From positions 20,683,119-20,747,118 of the forward strand of contig NC_061808.1 of NCBI RefSeq assembly GCF_021462225.1: a DNA stretch of 64,000 bases. The letters run 5' to 3'. Below the pieces are notes generated by a model. The model made no database searches, was not told where the DNA came from, and was given only the letters and a program-made list of their open reading frames with translations. Position numbers and translations under genes: made by a program. This stretch comes from Girardinichthys multiradiatus. Its lineage: Eukaryota; Chordata; Actinopteri; Cyprinodontiformes; Goodeidae. Every line of letters starts with the position of its first letter. Positions within the stretch are counted from its first letter, which is position 1. This document shows, one piece after another, positions 35,427-47,165 of this stretch.

Positions 35427-36010
35427 TAAGGCAAGGCAAGTGTATTTGTGTAACACCATTTACACACAAATTATATCAAAGTGCTTAAAAGGAAAATAAA
35501 GGAACAGAGATAAAGAAAATAATGATAAAGACACACAAATGTTACTAAAAAAGTACATAAAAAAAAGAAACAAAAAATTATAAGACATTATTAAAATGAA
35601 GTGTCATCATCTTTGACCTTTATGGGAAAGCTACAACAAACAGCATTTTTTTCAAGCCTGATATAAAAGAGACAACAGTTTCTGCCTATCTCAGGTTTTC
35701 AGGGAGTTGATCCCACAGCTGAGGAGCATAGAAATTAAATACTGCCTCCCACTGTTTAGTCCTAATCCTGGAAGGGTTGGGCCAAGATTGTTGAAGGCCT
35801 GAAGCAAAATTTGATTTGGATCCTTTCATCCTGTAAAGAACATCAACCTCACTAACAGCGTTTCAGTACAGATTTGGTGGAATCTGGGAAAGGGGGGCCA
35901 ATTTTAATTGACTGAGCTTAAAAGCAATCATGGATACCTGGTTATTGTTTGCTGAGAAGTCTTTGTGATCAAACCGAGCTCAAACCCAAAGAAAAGATTG
36001 AACCTGTGGT
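35427..36010 (-). mobile_element. L2/CR1-like LINE 3' region
   Basis: The plus strand starts AAGGCAAGGCAAGTGTATTT, the reverse of the familiar LINE tail. It then reads through TCAGGTTTTCAGGGAGTTGA, CCCACAGCTGAGGAGCATAG, AACAGCGTTTCAGTACAG and TGGATACCTGGTTATTG, words I associate with the 3' UTR and terminal ORF2 of fish L2-type LINEs. No reverse transcriptase motif is readable here. Confidence 0.6.
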
Positions 36011-36274
36011 ATCAGACTGTAACTATGTTAACACAACTATCAAACAATAATTCTTCAATTATTCTTTGCACCTTTATAAAGTCAACTTGCTAATTGCTTT
36101 AAATCTTACATTAAAAACAATTTACAATCTATTTATTTATCTATGCTGAAACCATCAAATTACCATTACCATTTTAGATCTAAGGTCTATGTTAAAATTC
36201 AAACCTTTATCGGTGGCCCCTAAAGGTTAGGGGGCCCAAAGCAGTGGCCGGGTCTGCATTTTAGATCATTAATA

Positions 36275-36441
36275 AGATTTTAGAATCTAACCTTTTGTAA
36301 ACAGGGTGCATTGCAGATTTAAGACCTGGTGTAATAAGATCTATTTTCCTGGTGTTTTTCAGGATTACATGAGCAGTATTTTTGATGATCTTTTGATGAT
36401 CTGAGTAAAGACACCATTCCCTTTATCTAGTTTTTCCCTTT
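36275..36441 (-). repeat. 167-bp block, inverted twin of 29355-29521
   Basis: Exact reverse complement of the block on the other side of lratd1, 7 kb away. It sits between two LINE remnants and has no shared flank with its twin. Confidence 0.85.
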
Positions 36442-36449
36442 CTGCTGGC

Positions 36450-36505
36450 AACATTTTTATGGTGGTTAAAGGTGTAGGCTGGTTAAGGTGTAGGCTGATA
36501 TATTA
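36450..36505. repeat. Short tandem duplication
   Basis: The word GGTTAAAGGTGTAGGCT is followed at once by GGTTAAGGTGTAGGCTG: two imperfect copies of about 17 bp. Confidence 0.8.
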
Positions 36506-36559
36506 ATATCCTTTGTTGGATGTTGAATTTTAGGTCTTAGTTCTTAACAACATTAAGAT

Positions 36560-36880
36560 TTCTTGCATATTTGAATTCAGTGCAGTTCTATTTGGTTTAT
36601 TTATAGAGCACCAACTCAACACATGTTGTGAATACAAAACCATTAAGTTAAAGGAAAGTTAGAGGAAATTCCAACAGATTTGTTCATGGATGTTATAGAA
36701 ACACTGACTCAGTGACTGCAAGAGTATGTTGTCATGTGGTCAAAGTCCTGTGTCATCAGCATATATTATAGTAAGAAAAGTTATAGTACTCAATAATCTG
36801 AGCCAGGAAGAGCATGTAGGAATGAAATATAAGCAGCCCGAGAATGGAGCCTTAAGGGTCCCACATGATTTTACGTGATT
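36560..36880 (-). mobile_element. L2/CR1-like LINE fragment
   Basis: On the minus strand the tail reads GGTGCTCTATAAATAAACC. Upstream lie remnants whose plus-strand words ATCAGCATATATTATAGT, AATAATCTGAGCCAGG, CAGCCCGAGAATGGAGCCTT and GGGTCCCACATGATTTT correspond to the region after the YADD box of L2-type reverse transcriptases. It is strongly mutated. Confidence 0.65.
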
Positions 36881-38742
36881 TGCCAGGACAGTGGTCCTCC
36901 GTGCAGTCTGAAGCATATTACCTTACCCAAACAACTTATCTTTTCTGACGGCCAAGCAACGGAAGTTTTTCTGTTACTTCTTCTCTCTGGTGTTGACTTG
37001 AATGATAGTGATGGTTTAGGCTGTGGGTCAGGTGCATGCATAGTGGGGCTACCTGGTAGGACTAAACTCGACATAAATCTCTCTGCCTGGTGATGATTTT
37101 GTGCCGGGAGCCGTGGGTGACGCAGCAGTTCTGCAGGATACATTATCAGAAGAAAAATATAAACGAATGCATTCAAAAAAACGTTGATCATTTGGCTTGT
37201 TTTTAGGGGGGTAAATTTGATCTTGATTAAATAAAGATTAACAATAACATGTCAAAACATATAGAAACAACCATGACAGGCTGTTATATACGTGAAAAAC
37301 TATATATAAAGTGGATTTGATTGAAATGATAGAAAACTGTTTTAGATAACAGACTTTACATTTTCTTTGTAAGAGTTTAAGTTTTAAAGTAGACTTTAGA
37401 ACTAATGAAAAAGGTCAGCTGGAGTGTAAAACACACTTGTAACATTTTTTACAATAAATATTTTTTGTAAATATATAAGGAGTTGGAATTAAACATGGCA
37501 AGGTAGGGTTTACCTAAGATCCACTCATATTTGAACCATCAGATGATTCTTAGCGACGTTTCACAACTTTGTTTTTGATTTTGTCTAGTTTAGAACAGTA
37601 TATTGCTTTCAAAACAAGGCTTTAAAATATCTAATCATTCTAAATTAACCATAGACAGTTTTGGAAAATTGTCTTGCAATTTTGAAATTAAAGTTAGTAA
37701 TGGCATATGCTATTCTTTAAACCTATAATGCAAGACATGTTATTAAAAGTCTGGAAAACCAAGATGTTTTTTTTAATGAGCACAGCTTGATGTATCACAG
37801 ATCAAAACTCCCTTTTGACTTAAGACTTATGGAGAATTAGTAAGATACGGGAGTGCTGGAGTTCTTTTTAATGAGCACCAGCATTTGCACATGCAACATG
37901 AGTCATAAGAAGCAAATGTTTCTTAGGCCTTGCAAGTCTTATCATGTGCAGTAATACGTTACTAGTACAAATAACTAGTGGGTGTGGAACCCTGCCTTTA
38001 TGACATTTTAAAAGATTGTATCCAACCCTAAGATTAGAATGCCAACAGAAACATCAACACAAGCAAGAAAGGGATAACATGCTAAATTTACAGGTAAAGG
38101 TCTATTTGGTAAGTGTGGGTAGGCTGTGTGGTTAAAGAAATCTTAGTTTTTGTCAATATCACCCTGACAACTCCAGGTAAAAGAGGAAATCCCAGCCGTA
38201 TTCTGTTTAAAGTTTGTTTTGTGACATACAGTCAGTTAGATTTTAAATCCAGCGATTAGCACACGCCTGTGGCTCTTTAAGGAAACAGGTTGTTCCACTG
38301 AAAAAGACCAGTATTCAAATTGTGCCTCACCCATTTTCCGTTAACAACAGGTGGGCCAACTGTATGCAGATAAAAGCTGTGCTCTGTTAACGTCTCTTTG
38401 CAAATTTAACAAATGTTCACCACCCACTGTTGAAACAAAGGCAAAATGCTGGGGTGTCACATAGTGTTCATTTACTTGGACAATATTTAGAAAGAAAATG
38501 TAATAACTTCAAATACTTATTCAGTTGCTATTCAGTTACTATTTCTTCTTAAAGTATATTACCTCCACTCAAATTTTGCATTAAAGGAGTTGTAAAAAAG
38601 TCCTTTGTTGTTAATCTAATACGGTTCAGTATGCTAAATAGCTCCTGCTAGTATTATATTAATATATTTTTACTATTACTAATACATACATTACGTTGTA
38701 AAGGGTTAATTGTTTTAAGAACATGTCAAAGTGGATATGATA
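36881..38742. other. No gene recognised
   Basis: AT-rich sequence. I see no supported feature. Confidence 0.4.
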
Positions 38743-38900
38743 TAGTGACTCGCAAAGGTTTGCACATCTCTTAAACATATTTTGACAACCAACAACAAAT
38801 GTCATTAGTTTCATTGGGATATAATGTGATAAAGCAACACAAACACATAATTGTGAAGTGGGTGTCCTGTTTACATTTTTTGTAAATGTGAAACATAAAA
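38743..38900. mobile_element. Tc1-like terminal fragment, left piece
   Basis: AGTGACTCGCAAAGGTTTGC, TTTCATTGGGATATAATGTG and ACACATAATTGTGAAGTGGG match in order the 5' non-coding end of the fish Tc1 family also seen at 26440 and 28603. A right-hand remnant (TTTTGCAAGGCAATGC) lies at about 41121-41136, beyond the Tc1 copy at 39029-40637, which suggests nesting. Confidence 0.55.
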
Positions 38901-39028
38901 AGGGGGCTGGTATGTTTGCCTTATCAAACATACAATCTAATACATCCAATTTTTTGAGATGGATTGTGGTCTGTTTTCTCAGCCATAGAATATTTTTTTT
39001 TACTCTATTATCTGCAACAAGAAACGTA

Positions 39029-40637
39029 CAGGTCCTTCTCAAAATATTAGCATATTGTGATAAAGTTCATTATTTTCCATAATGTCATGATGAAAATTTA
39101 ACATTCATATATTTTAGATTCATTGCACACTAACTGAAATATTTCAGGTCTTTTATTGTCTTAATACGGATGATTGTGGCATACAGCTCATGAAAACCCA
39201 AAATTCCTATCTCACAAAATTAGCATATTTCATCCGACCAATAAAAGAAAAGTGTTTTTAATACAAAAAACGTCAACCTTCAAAAAATCATGTACAGTTA
39301 TGCACTCAATACTTGGTCAGGAATCCTTTTGCAGAAATGACTGCTTCAATGCGGCGTGGCATGGAGGCAATCAGCCTGTGGCACTGCTGAGGTCTTATGG
39401 AGGCCCAGGATGCTTCGATAGCGGCCTTTAGCTCATCCAGAGTGTTGGGTCTTGAGTCTCTCAACGTTCTCTTCACAATATCCCACAGATTCTCTATGGG
39501 GTTCAGGTCAGGAGAGTTGGCAGGCCAATTGAGCACAGTGATACCAGGGTCAGTAAACCATTTACCAGTGGTTTTGGCACTGTGAGCAGGTGCCAGGTCG
39601 TGCTGAAAAATGAAATCTTCATCTCCATAAAGCTTTTCAGCAGATGGAAGCATGAAGTGCTCCAAAATCTCCTGATAGCTAGCTGCATTGACCCTGCCCT
39701 TGATAAAACACAGTGGACCAACACCAGCAGCTGACACGGCAGCCCAGACCATCACTGACTGTGGGTACTTGACACTGGACTTCTGGCATTTTGGCATTTC
39801 CTTCTCCCCAGTCTTCCTCCAGACTCTGGCACCTTGATTTCCGAATGACATGCAGAATTTGCTTTCATCCGAAAAAAGTACTTTGGACCACTGAGCAACA
39901 GTCCAGTGCTGCTTCTCTGTAGCCCAGGTCAGGCGCTTCTGCCGCTGTTTCTGCTTCAAAAGTGGCTTGACCTGGGGAATGCGGCACCTGTAGCCCATTT
40001 CGTGCACACGCCTGTGCATGGTGCTCTGGATGTTTCTACTCCAGACTCAGTCCACTGCTTCCGCAGGTCCCCCAAGGTCTGGAATTGGCCCTTCTCCACA
40101 ATCTTCCTCAGGGTCCGGTCACCTCTTCTCGTTGTGCAGCGTTTTCTGCCACACTTTTTCCTTCCCACAGACTTCCCACTGAGGTGCCTTGATACAGCAC
40201 TCTGGGAACAGCCTATTCGTTCAGAAATTTCTTTCTGTGTCTTACCCTCTTGCTTGAGGGTGTCAATAGTGGCCTTCTGGACAGCAGTCAGGTCGGCAGT
40301 CTTACCCATGATTGGGGTTTTGAGTGATGAACCAGGCTGGGAGTTTTAAAGGCCTCAGGAATCTTTTGCAGGTGTTTAGAGTTAACTCGTTGATTCAGAT
40401 GATTAGGTTCATAGCTCGTTTAGAGACCCTTTTAATAATATGCTAATTTTGTGAGATAGGAATTTTGGGTTTTCATGAGCTGTATGCCAAAATCATCCGT
40501 ATTAAGACAATAAAAGACCTGAAATATTTCAGTTAGTGTGCAATGAATCTAAAATATATGAATGTTAAATTTTCATCATGATATTATGGAAAATAATGAA
40601 CTTTATCACAATATGCAAATATTTTGAGAAGGACCTG
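39029..40637 (-). mobile_element. Tc1-like transposon, full-length copy 2 (1609 bp)
   Basis: Same family, length and orientation as 14565-16174, with TA at 39027-39028 and 40638-40639 and terminal inverted repeats of about 200 bp carrying paired AAAATTAGCATAT-type motifs. Sequence identity between the two copies is very high by eye, so both derive from recent activity. It may have inserted into an older Tc1-like element whose pieces lie at 38743-38900 and 40950-41136. Confidence 0.93.
39306..40309 (-). pseudogene. Tc1-like transposase, copy 2, single 1-bp deletion
   Basis: The frame opens at ATG 40309 with MGKTADLTAVQKATIDTLKQ and the helix-turn-helix EISERIGCSQSAVSRHLSGK. It then shifts near 40020-40023, where copy 1 has GGTGGCTC and this copy GGTGCTC. 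From there the second frame is open to the normal stop at 39306 with the full DDE domain: FSDESKF, FQHDLAPAHSAKTTGKW and SPDLNPIENLWDIVKRTLRD. The two catalytic Asp and the Glu are all present with Tc1 spacing. The single frameshift is the only clear lesion seen. Confidence 0.92.
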
Positions 40638-40949
40638 TACATGGGTCATTCTTACTGTGCCAAATCTGGTTTAAAATGAAAGTCACTGGATGTTTGTGGT
40701 CCTGTTTACTATGAAATTTAAATGAAAGCAAAATGTGGTCAGAAAATGAAGAATCCTGTGTTGTACCCAATATTTTTCATTTTAAGAAGATTTTAATTTA
40801 TCTGCATCTATACAGAAAGGCCTCGCTTCATGTACACAAAAAAGTCCATAAACATCAGTCGCCTTTTGCGCGCCAAATTTGCACCATTTTTAAATTGTGG
40901 TCACATGTAAATCCTCCTGAGGGCTGCAAATGGACCACAGGCTGCACTT

Positions 40950-41136
40950 TGGACACCCCTGACCTAATTAGTAAATAGAGCGCACCTATATGAGATTTAA
41001 TTTAGTGCAATATTCATGTAAAATAAAACCTGCGGTTATTCTTACAATCCACAGATTATTTTTCACTTTCCTGTTCTTCAAATTAACCACAGTTTAAACA
41101 GTTTACTAAGGGTTAAGATCTTTTGCAAGGCAATGC
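40950..41136. mobile_element. Tc1-like terminal fragment, right piece
   Basis: ACCTAATTAGTAAATAGAGC and GCACCTATATGAGATTTAAT match the pre-coding region of the same family as 38743-38900, and GATCTTTTGCAAGGCAATGC resembles its inverted terminus. Confidence 0.5.
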
Positions 41137-42551
41137 GTTTTCATAAAATCCAAAACACAAGAGGGGAGAAAACCCATTGTGGTGACAAAACACTTCCTAA
41201 AGCCGATAAATGTTCTGTTCTAAGGGCAGGTGTTCCAATCTTAGGCTGCTCCAGAGAGTTAAGGGACTGAACAGCCTCGGGATATTTTCTCTGCCGCAGC
41301 TGCATCGTTCTGTCCTTAGCCTTCACCCCTATCGCTGTGAAAAGGCACCGACCGCTAAATGTCAATGGAATACAGTCAATAACCGTTTACCTTTTACTCA
41401 TTCTGACTACTGCTTTTACAAATGTTCAGTCACATTTACTTCTAACACTACAAAAGGTAGATTTATGATTGCATTTAAACGGAAACACATAACGGATTTA
41501 AATATTTTGACGACATTTAAGGTGAAATCTTTTGAGACAGCAGTGGAAATATTGTATGCTAGTTAGCACTTCCTCCTCTTTAGAAAGCATAAGATTTGTA
41601 TTAATTCACATTATGTAAACTTCTCATAAGACTGTGAACAGATCATTCAAATTTAGTGTTATACAAGTAAATCTTTCTGTAATTACACAACCATGGTTGT
41701 TCAAAGCATTTCTGTGCATAATAATGAGCAATTTGTTGCTGATTAAACATTCATGCAAAACAATATTCATGAAACTATTCCTATTAGGAAACTGTGGCTG
41801 AGATTTGCTGTTTTATCTGGCTTAACTCTGATGCAGCTATGCAAAAGGACTTGACCCTGACATTAGTAGTGAAAGCCCAAATACTGCATTGCATTCTGAA
41901 ACCCTTACAGCTTCATATGTGTGGTTTTTATCCTTCTGCTAACTCCTGAACACATAAGAAGAGAAATTGCCCTGAGGCTTTGGCCCAGTGCAATCACAGT
42001 TTGATTAATGAAAGGCCTAACATAGCCCCATCTTTCCATCTCTGTGGTTTAATCCCACTTTAAAAAGGCACAGCAAAAGGTTACTGTAAATGTCATTATG
42101 TGCAATTTCACAACCTTTTTTCACTGCCAAATGTCATCCTTTCACCATTTTATAATCCTCTGTTTCCTTTGTAAAGTATTCACATGTATTCACCATTTCA
42201 TAGCGTTCCTCTTTAAACCTAAACGTAGGTGCACACACCTACTGCAGCGTTCTGTTGAATAATGCACAACAAAAAACAAGTGCAGTTTGAAAACAAGCAT
42301 GTGGCCGTTTCACAGTCAGTGTGAGGCCTGATCAGGCTACTGAAGAGGTAAGAAACTGCTGGGTTATCATGAAGTTCATGCAGATTCACAGCATGTTTCC
42401 ATGTTTATACCACAGCTCATTCGAATGTATCAGGGTGATTAATACAAAGAAATTCCTTTTAGTCTAGACCTGTTACAACTTCTTGTTTTTGATGCTTATA
42501 GATAAAAAAAAGTTGTTAAATTGAACTTTGAATCAAACAAAGGCCACCAGT
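41137..42551. other. Unique sequence with candidate regulatory stretches
   Basis: No gene is supported. The stretch 41690-42070 contains homeodomain- and POU/SOX-like words in non-repetitive DNA and is treated in the findings. Confidence 0.4.
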
Positions 42552-43632
42552 CCTGTAAAAAAGTATGAGCTTCCCTACAGATTTACGATTTTTACTTTTT
42601 GTAAGGTTTATTTCAAATCAAACTAATAATAATGTCAGACAAATAAAGTAAATAAAAAAGCCGATTTTATTTATTACTGAAAAAAGCTATTCCTGAGTGT
42701 TAAATGAGTGTTTTAAACCACTGTGGGTTAATTTTGTTCCACATTTTTTACAGAATTGTTTTAACTCAGCCATATAAAAGATTGAGCAGCCTGTTGAAGG
42801 TCATGTCAAAAAATCTCTACTGGACTGAAGCTCAGACTTTAACTTGGCCACTGCAAAACCATCTTCTGTTTTTTTGGGAAATTCAAAGATGGACTTGCTG
42901 GTATGCTTCGGCTCATTGCCTCGCTGCATAACCCGAGTGCACCTGAGCAGCATTGATGGTTGCATCAATTACGGTAAGCTGCTCAGGTCCTACAGCAGAA
43001 AAGCAGCCCCAAACCATCACACTACTAAGACTATTTTTGACTGTCGGTACAATGAGTGTTATTTAATGCTGGGTTATTTTTATGCTTGATGTAACTGGAT
43101 GAACACCTTCCAAACAGTTATACGTTTTTCTTGTCAGACCTCAAAATATTGTCTTCGAGGCCATCAAGATGTTTTTTGGAAAATGTGAAACAGGTCTTTG
43201 TGTTATTTGCAGTCAGCAGTGTTTTTGGCTTTAGAACTCTCACATGGAAGCCATTTTTGAAAATCTCTCTTTCCTGTTGTTGAAAAATGAACACTGACCT
43301 TAACTGAGGCAAGTGAAGCCTGCAGAGCTTTGGATGTTGTTTTGGGTTCTTTTGTGAAATTTGTGTGGTTACTAAAACTGAACTCAGCTCTCCAAAAATG
43401 TGGTTAATCATTTAACAAGGGGTGGTGGTTACTTTTCCCTATAAGGTCACAATGGCTTCAATAGCTGTTTCACTTTGTTTTGTTTAATAAATAAAACCAC
43501 CACTCAAAAACTTCATGTTGTATTTACTCAGGTTATCTTTATCTGATATTAAAAGCTGTCTGATGATCTGAATCATTAAATTGACAAAAAGAAAAAACTG
43601 AAGAAATCTGAGGCAAATACTTTTTTTTACTG
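42552..43632 (-). mobile_element. Decayed Tc1-like transposon
   Basis: Left end CCTGTAAAAAAGTATGAGC and right end (other strand) CAGTAAAAAAAAGTATTTGC form imperfect terminal inverted repeats, each followed by a CTACAGATTT / CTCAGATTT word. The interior carries a recognisable but broken transposase on the minus strand. Confidence 0.75.
42720..43411 (-). pseudogene. Tc1-like transposase remnant
   Basis: Minus-strand reading gives SVFIFQQQEREIFKNGFHVR, VLKPKTLLTANNTKTCFTFS and KKHLDGLEDNILRSDKKNV (43118-43300). The last is the end of the linker and the first catalytic Asp region (normally WTDETKVE). Further toward the 3' end the plus-strand words CTGCATAACCCGAGTGCACC and CAGCCCCAAACCATCACAC are the reverse of conserved coding blocks. 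Multiple frame breaks exist; the N-terminal domain is absent or unrecognisable. Confidence 0.7.
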
Positions 43633-46214
43633 AAGCTGCAATCTAATCCTGAGTGCACTTTAGTAGCAGAGATGAGATTGTGAATGGTGCAGAAAACATG
43701 TTTTACTTTCATCCTAAACGGTTAAAAATATAAACTGTTGATGAATGGACAGGTTTGACAAGCCATGCTTTACACAGATTTTCAGACTATTTTCAAGGGA
43801 ACGGGACACAATGAAATTGACTTCTTCCTTCGGAAAGGAAAAACCGCACTCTTAAAATAATTAACTGTTTTCTGAGATATGGGGTTTTAAGAGAGGAGCA
43901 CCTTGCTGCAGATTCTTTGAATGTCACAGAGTTGCCTTTGATTAACCTTAAAGAGTTAAAGAAAGGTAGACAAAGACATATTGACCTGCCATTCTAGAAA
44001 GACCTCAGGATAGGTCTTTTCACTATGATAGGTCAGAAGTTTCTAAGTCAATTTCAGTTATTTTTGTTGTGCAACTGCAAACCAAATGCAGACTTTAAGC
44101 AGGGGACTGGTTGATTTCAACAGAATGATGAACCAGTGTGTTGGCAAAAACTCTACATTATCACGTGGCCTCCCAGATCCTTCTTTTGCCAGCTTGGTAA
44201 AGTCCACATTTTAAATTTTAAAACTTTCACAAATTACATATGTACAAACTTGCCATTTTCAGTAGGCTCCAGTTTAGCCATGCTATGAATTTGTCAAAAA
44301 GAAAAGGAATGTGAAAGTTTAAAAACATAATTTTGTAAAATGTTTTAATAAACAACACTGAATACACTACTGCTCATTATTGAGGCTGCTGGATGAAGAG
44401 GCTGAGCTTAGTGTTATTAATAGCACTCACCAATCTATCTGCACTGATGTTGTTTAATGAGGTTTATTGAAATTATCAGTGTTGGACAGTCTCCACAAAC
44501 ACAGAGACAAGCTTCCTAAGAGACTTTAATATGAAATTAATGGCACTAATAAGCTACAGTCAAGAAGGTAATAACCATAAGATTGTGTTTGCTACTTCCC
44601 TTAGTTTCACTAATACCAAAAAACACAATAAGTAACATGTCAGAGAGTGACTTTGATTCCTCAATAATTACACACCTCTGTTGCCTCCTGTCTTCTTGTG
44701 CATTTTTCAGGCTCTCATATTTACCTTTCTGCAAATGTAATGTCTTTTTTTTTTTTCATTTTCATGCCACATGTTACACCTGAGTCTGAACTGAAAGGTC
44801 AAGTTCTGTTCTCTAACATCATTTCTTCTTTAGTTTGCACCTCAACTAACAATATTCTACGATTAGTGATCCCCCGACCAGGATTGTTTTGTTCGCCAAT
44901 GCAGATCGGAGTAATTTAAGAATAGGCATCAGCCGACACCCAGAGTCCTAGTATGCCCCAGATACTTCAATGAGTTTCATAAAATCAACCCCACGTATAT
45001 GCTTTTAAACTCTGTTGCGTTAAATGCAGAAAAATAATGCACTTCTTTTCAGCTTACTCTCCAACCAAACTCAATACTAATATTACTTAAAACCCGGAAG
45101 TCACTCCATTTCAATTTTCTTGACATGAATTTAGCATCAATATGCTGCTTCATCATAGGTGTGCCTCACTGACGATGCAACTGGCATAATCACAGACAGC
45201 AAACCATGGGAAATGAGGTTTATCAGTGATTCTCATTATTTAAAGATGCTTTGATCAGGATTTCAAGAAAAGACCATACCTATTCTATGTCTATAGATAA
45301 AAGACATTTTGCACCGTTCTCATTGTATCTAGTAAGAGACACAAACAGAAAACTTTAGCATTCCCGAAGTACCTCTTTGAAGTGTATCTTTAGGTTTACA
45401 CAAATAGCAGAATAGAAAATTCTGCCTAGAACAAGGAACATTTTTCCTAAAGTGCCAGTTGAAAAACATCTGTGTTGGGTTTTACATGTCCACTACCCTT
45501 CAACCACAGATTCATTTAATTTAATTTTGTTTTTGACTTGAGATATCCTAAATTTAGGCTGATATTATTTACCTTTAATTGTTTCACTTAGTTACATCGA
45601 TATAAGGTGTATTGTTTGTGACGTACTTTGGTCAGTTGTTGTTTAATGTCAAATTTGACATTCACAGCGATATTTTTGGGTTGATAGCAGTAAAGCGAAA
45701 AACACCTAGAAGGGAAATCATAAACTTACTTTTGAACCGTGAATATCCCAATATGTAGAATGTAAACTCAAGAATCCTGGCCTGCACCAAAATGAACAGA
45801 GCTGTGATGGATAAAGAAGTTTAAAACCACTGTTGTGGAAAAGTGCATTGTGATTATATCCAGCAGCAGCTTAAGGCAGAACCCACTCGACTTCACACAG
45901 TGTTAAACACAGAGGCAGACTAACAATACAAGAAGATGATTTTAACACACATTGCTGAACAACCTGCCAACATGACTACTGTAGCCAGTAATACAAAAGA
46001 TGAAAGAGAAATATTCCATATTGATCTCATTTAACATCACAATCTACTGACCTCTGGGAAATAAACTCTTTGCAATAAATCTTACACAGCACGAAACCCT
46101 GTTTATTTCACTTCAACTGGTGCTTCATTTGAAAGGAAATCCATTTGGTTGAGGAGTAGAGTATGTGCATTTGCACCCATGAAGAACTATCCAAATCTTC
46201 TTTGCCAGTGCTAT
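43633..46214. other. No gene recognised
   Basis: AT-rich. A segment at about 44860-44945 (TGATCCCCCGACCAGG, AATGCAGATCGGAGTAA, AGGCATCAGCCGACACCC) resembles the sub-terminal part of some fish hAT elements, but this is weak. Confidence 0.35.
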
Positions 46215-47165
46215 GGTAATTAACTAAGTAAAGTTCATTTATAAAGCTCCCATCACAGACACAAAGCCACCAAGTGCTGTACAATATAAAACACATTAAG
46301 TTACACTTAATATAAAAACAAGCATATAAAAAAGCATAATAAATCATGACATAAAAGCCTGATGGAACAAAAATGTTTTCAGCTGGCTTTTATAAATGCC
46401 CACAGAGTCAGCAAACCGAAGTTGCAGGGGCAAACTGTTCAACACTTTAGGAGCCACGGACAAAAAGCTACTGTCCCCATTGGTCTTTAGTCTTGTACGA
46501 GTAACAACCAGGAGATTGTGGTCTTGGGATTGAAGGCTAGCAGCACCAGAGTGCAAAAGAGTTCAAAGCTGACACAAATAATCAGAAGCCTGGGCATTTT
46601 GAATCCTGTAGGTGAGAACCAGAACTTTACACCGGATTCTAAAGTCCACTGGAAGCCAGTGTAGAGAGCATGAGACTGGGGTAATATGAGAGTGTTCTAG
46701 TAAGAAGTCTGGCTGCTGCGTTCTAAATGGTTTGCAGACATGAAAATGGGGATTTGTCCAGACTTGTTAAACGTGTATTGCAGTAATCTAAGCGCATCTC
46801 GTACTTTAGATATCTTTCTTAAATTAAAGAAACAGGAACGAGAAATAGATCTAATGTGAGTCAAAGCTTATTGAGGAGTCAAATGTAACTCCTAGGTTTT
46901 TTACATTGGTTGCTAGACAAAAAAAGACAACTGTCTAATTAATTTTAGAATGCAAGTGACCAAGAGCTATTATTAAGATCTCTGTATTTAAAACCAGAAA
47001 ATTGCTGGAGAGCCAGTCATTGATCTGAGATAAACATTGGACAATGTTGACAGCCTATCCAGCTGGTAAGGTTTAAAAGATACATACAGTTGGATGTTAT
47101 CTGCATAGATATGATAGGAAACATCAGAAAAAGCCAGCATAATGCCAGTTAATGAAAGGATGTAA
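46215..47165 (-). mobile_element. L2/CR1-like LINE, 5'-truncated, with RT remnant
   Basis: Minus-strand reading order: a reverse transcriptase palm remnant SYHIYADNIQLYVSFKPYQL (YADD box mutated to YADN, 47084-47107), then NDWLSSNF-like sequence in broken frames. Next comes the C-terminal domain FLSVAPKVLNSLPLQLRFAD followed by SVGIYKSQLKTFLFHQAF (46360-46470), and the tail GCTTTATAAATGAACTTTAC at about 46222-46245. This is the usual 3' half of a fish CR1/L2-clade LINE. It is inactive: 5'-truncated, with several frameshifts and stops. Confidence 0.8.

Noticed and set aside
39906..40349. 147-codon plus-strand open frame
   Set aside because: Antisense to the N-terminal part of Tc1 copy 2. A related shadow frame exists in copy 1.
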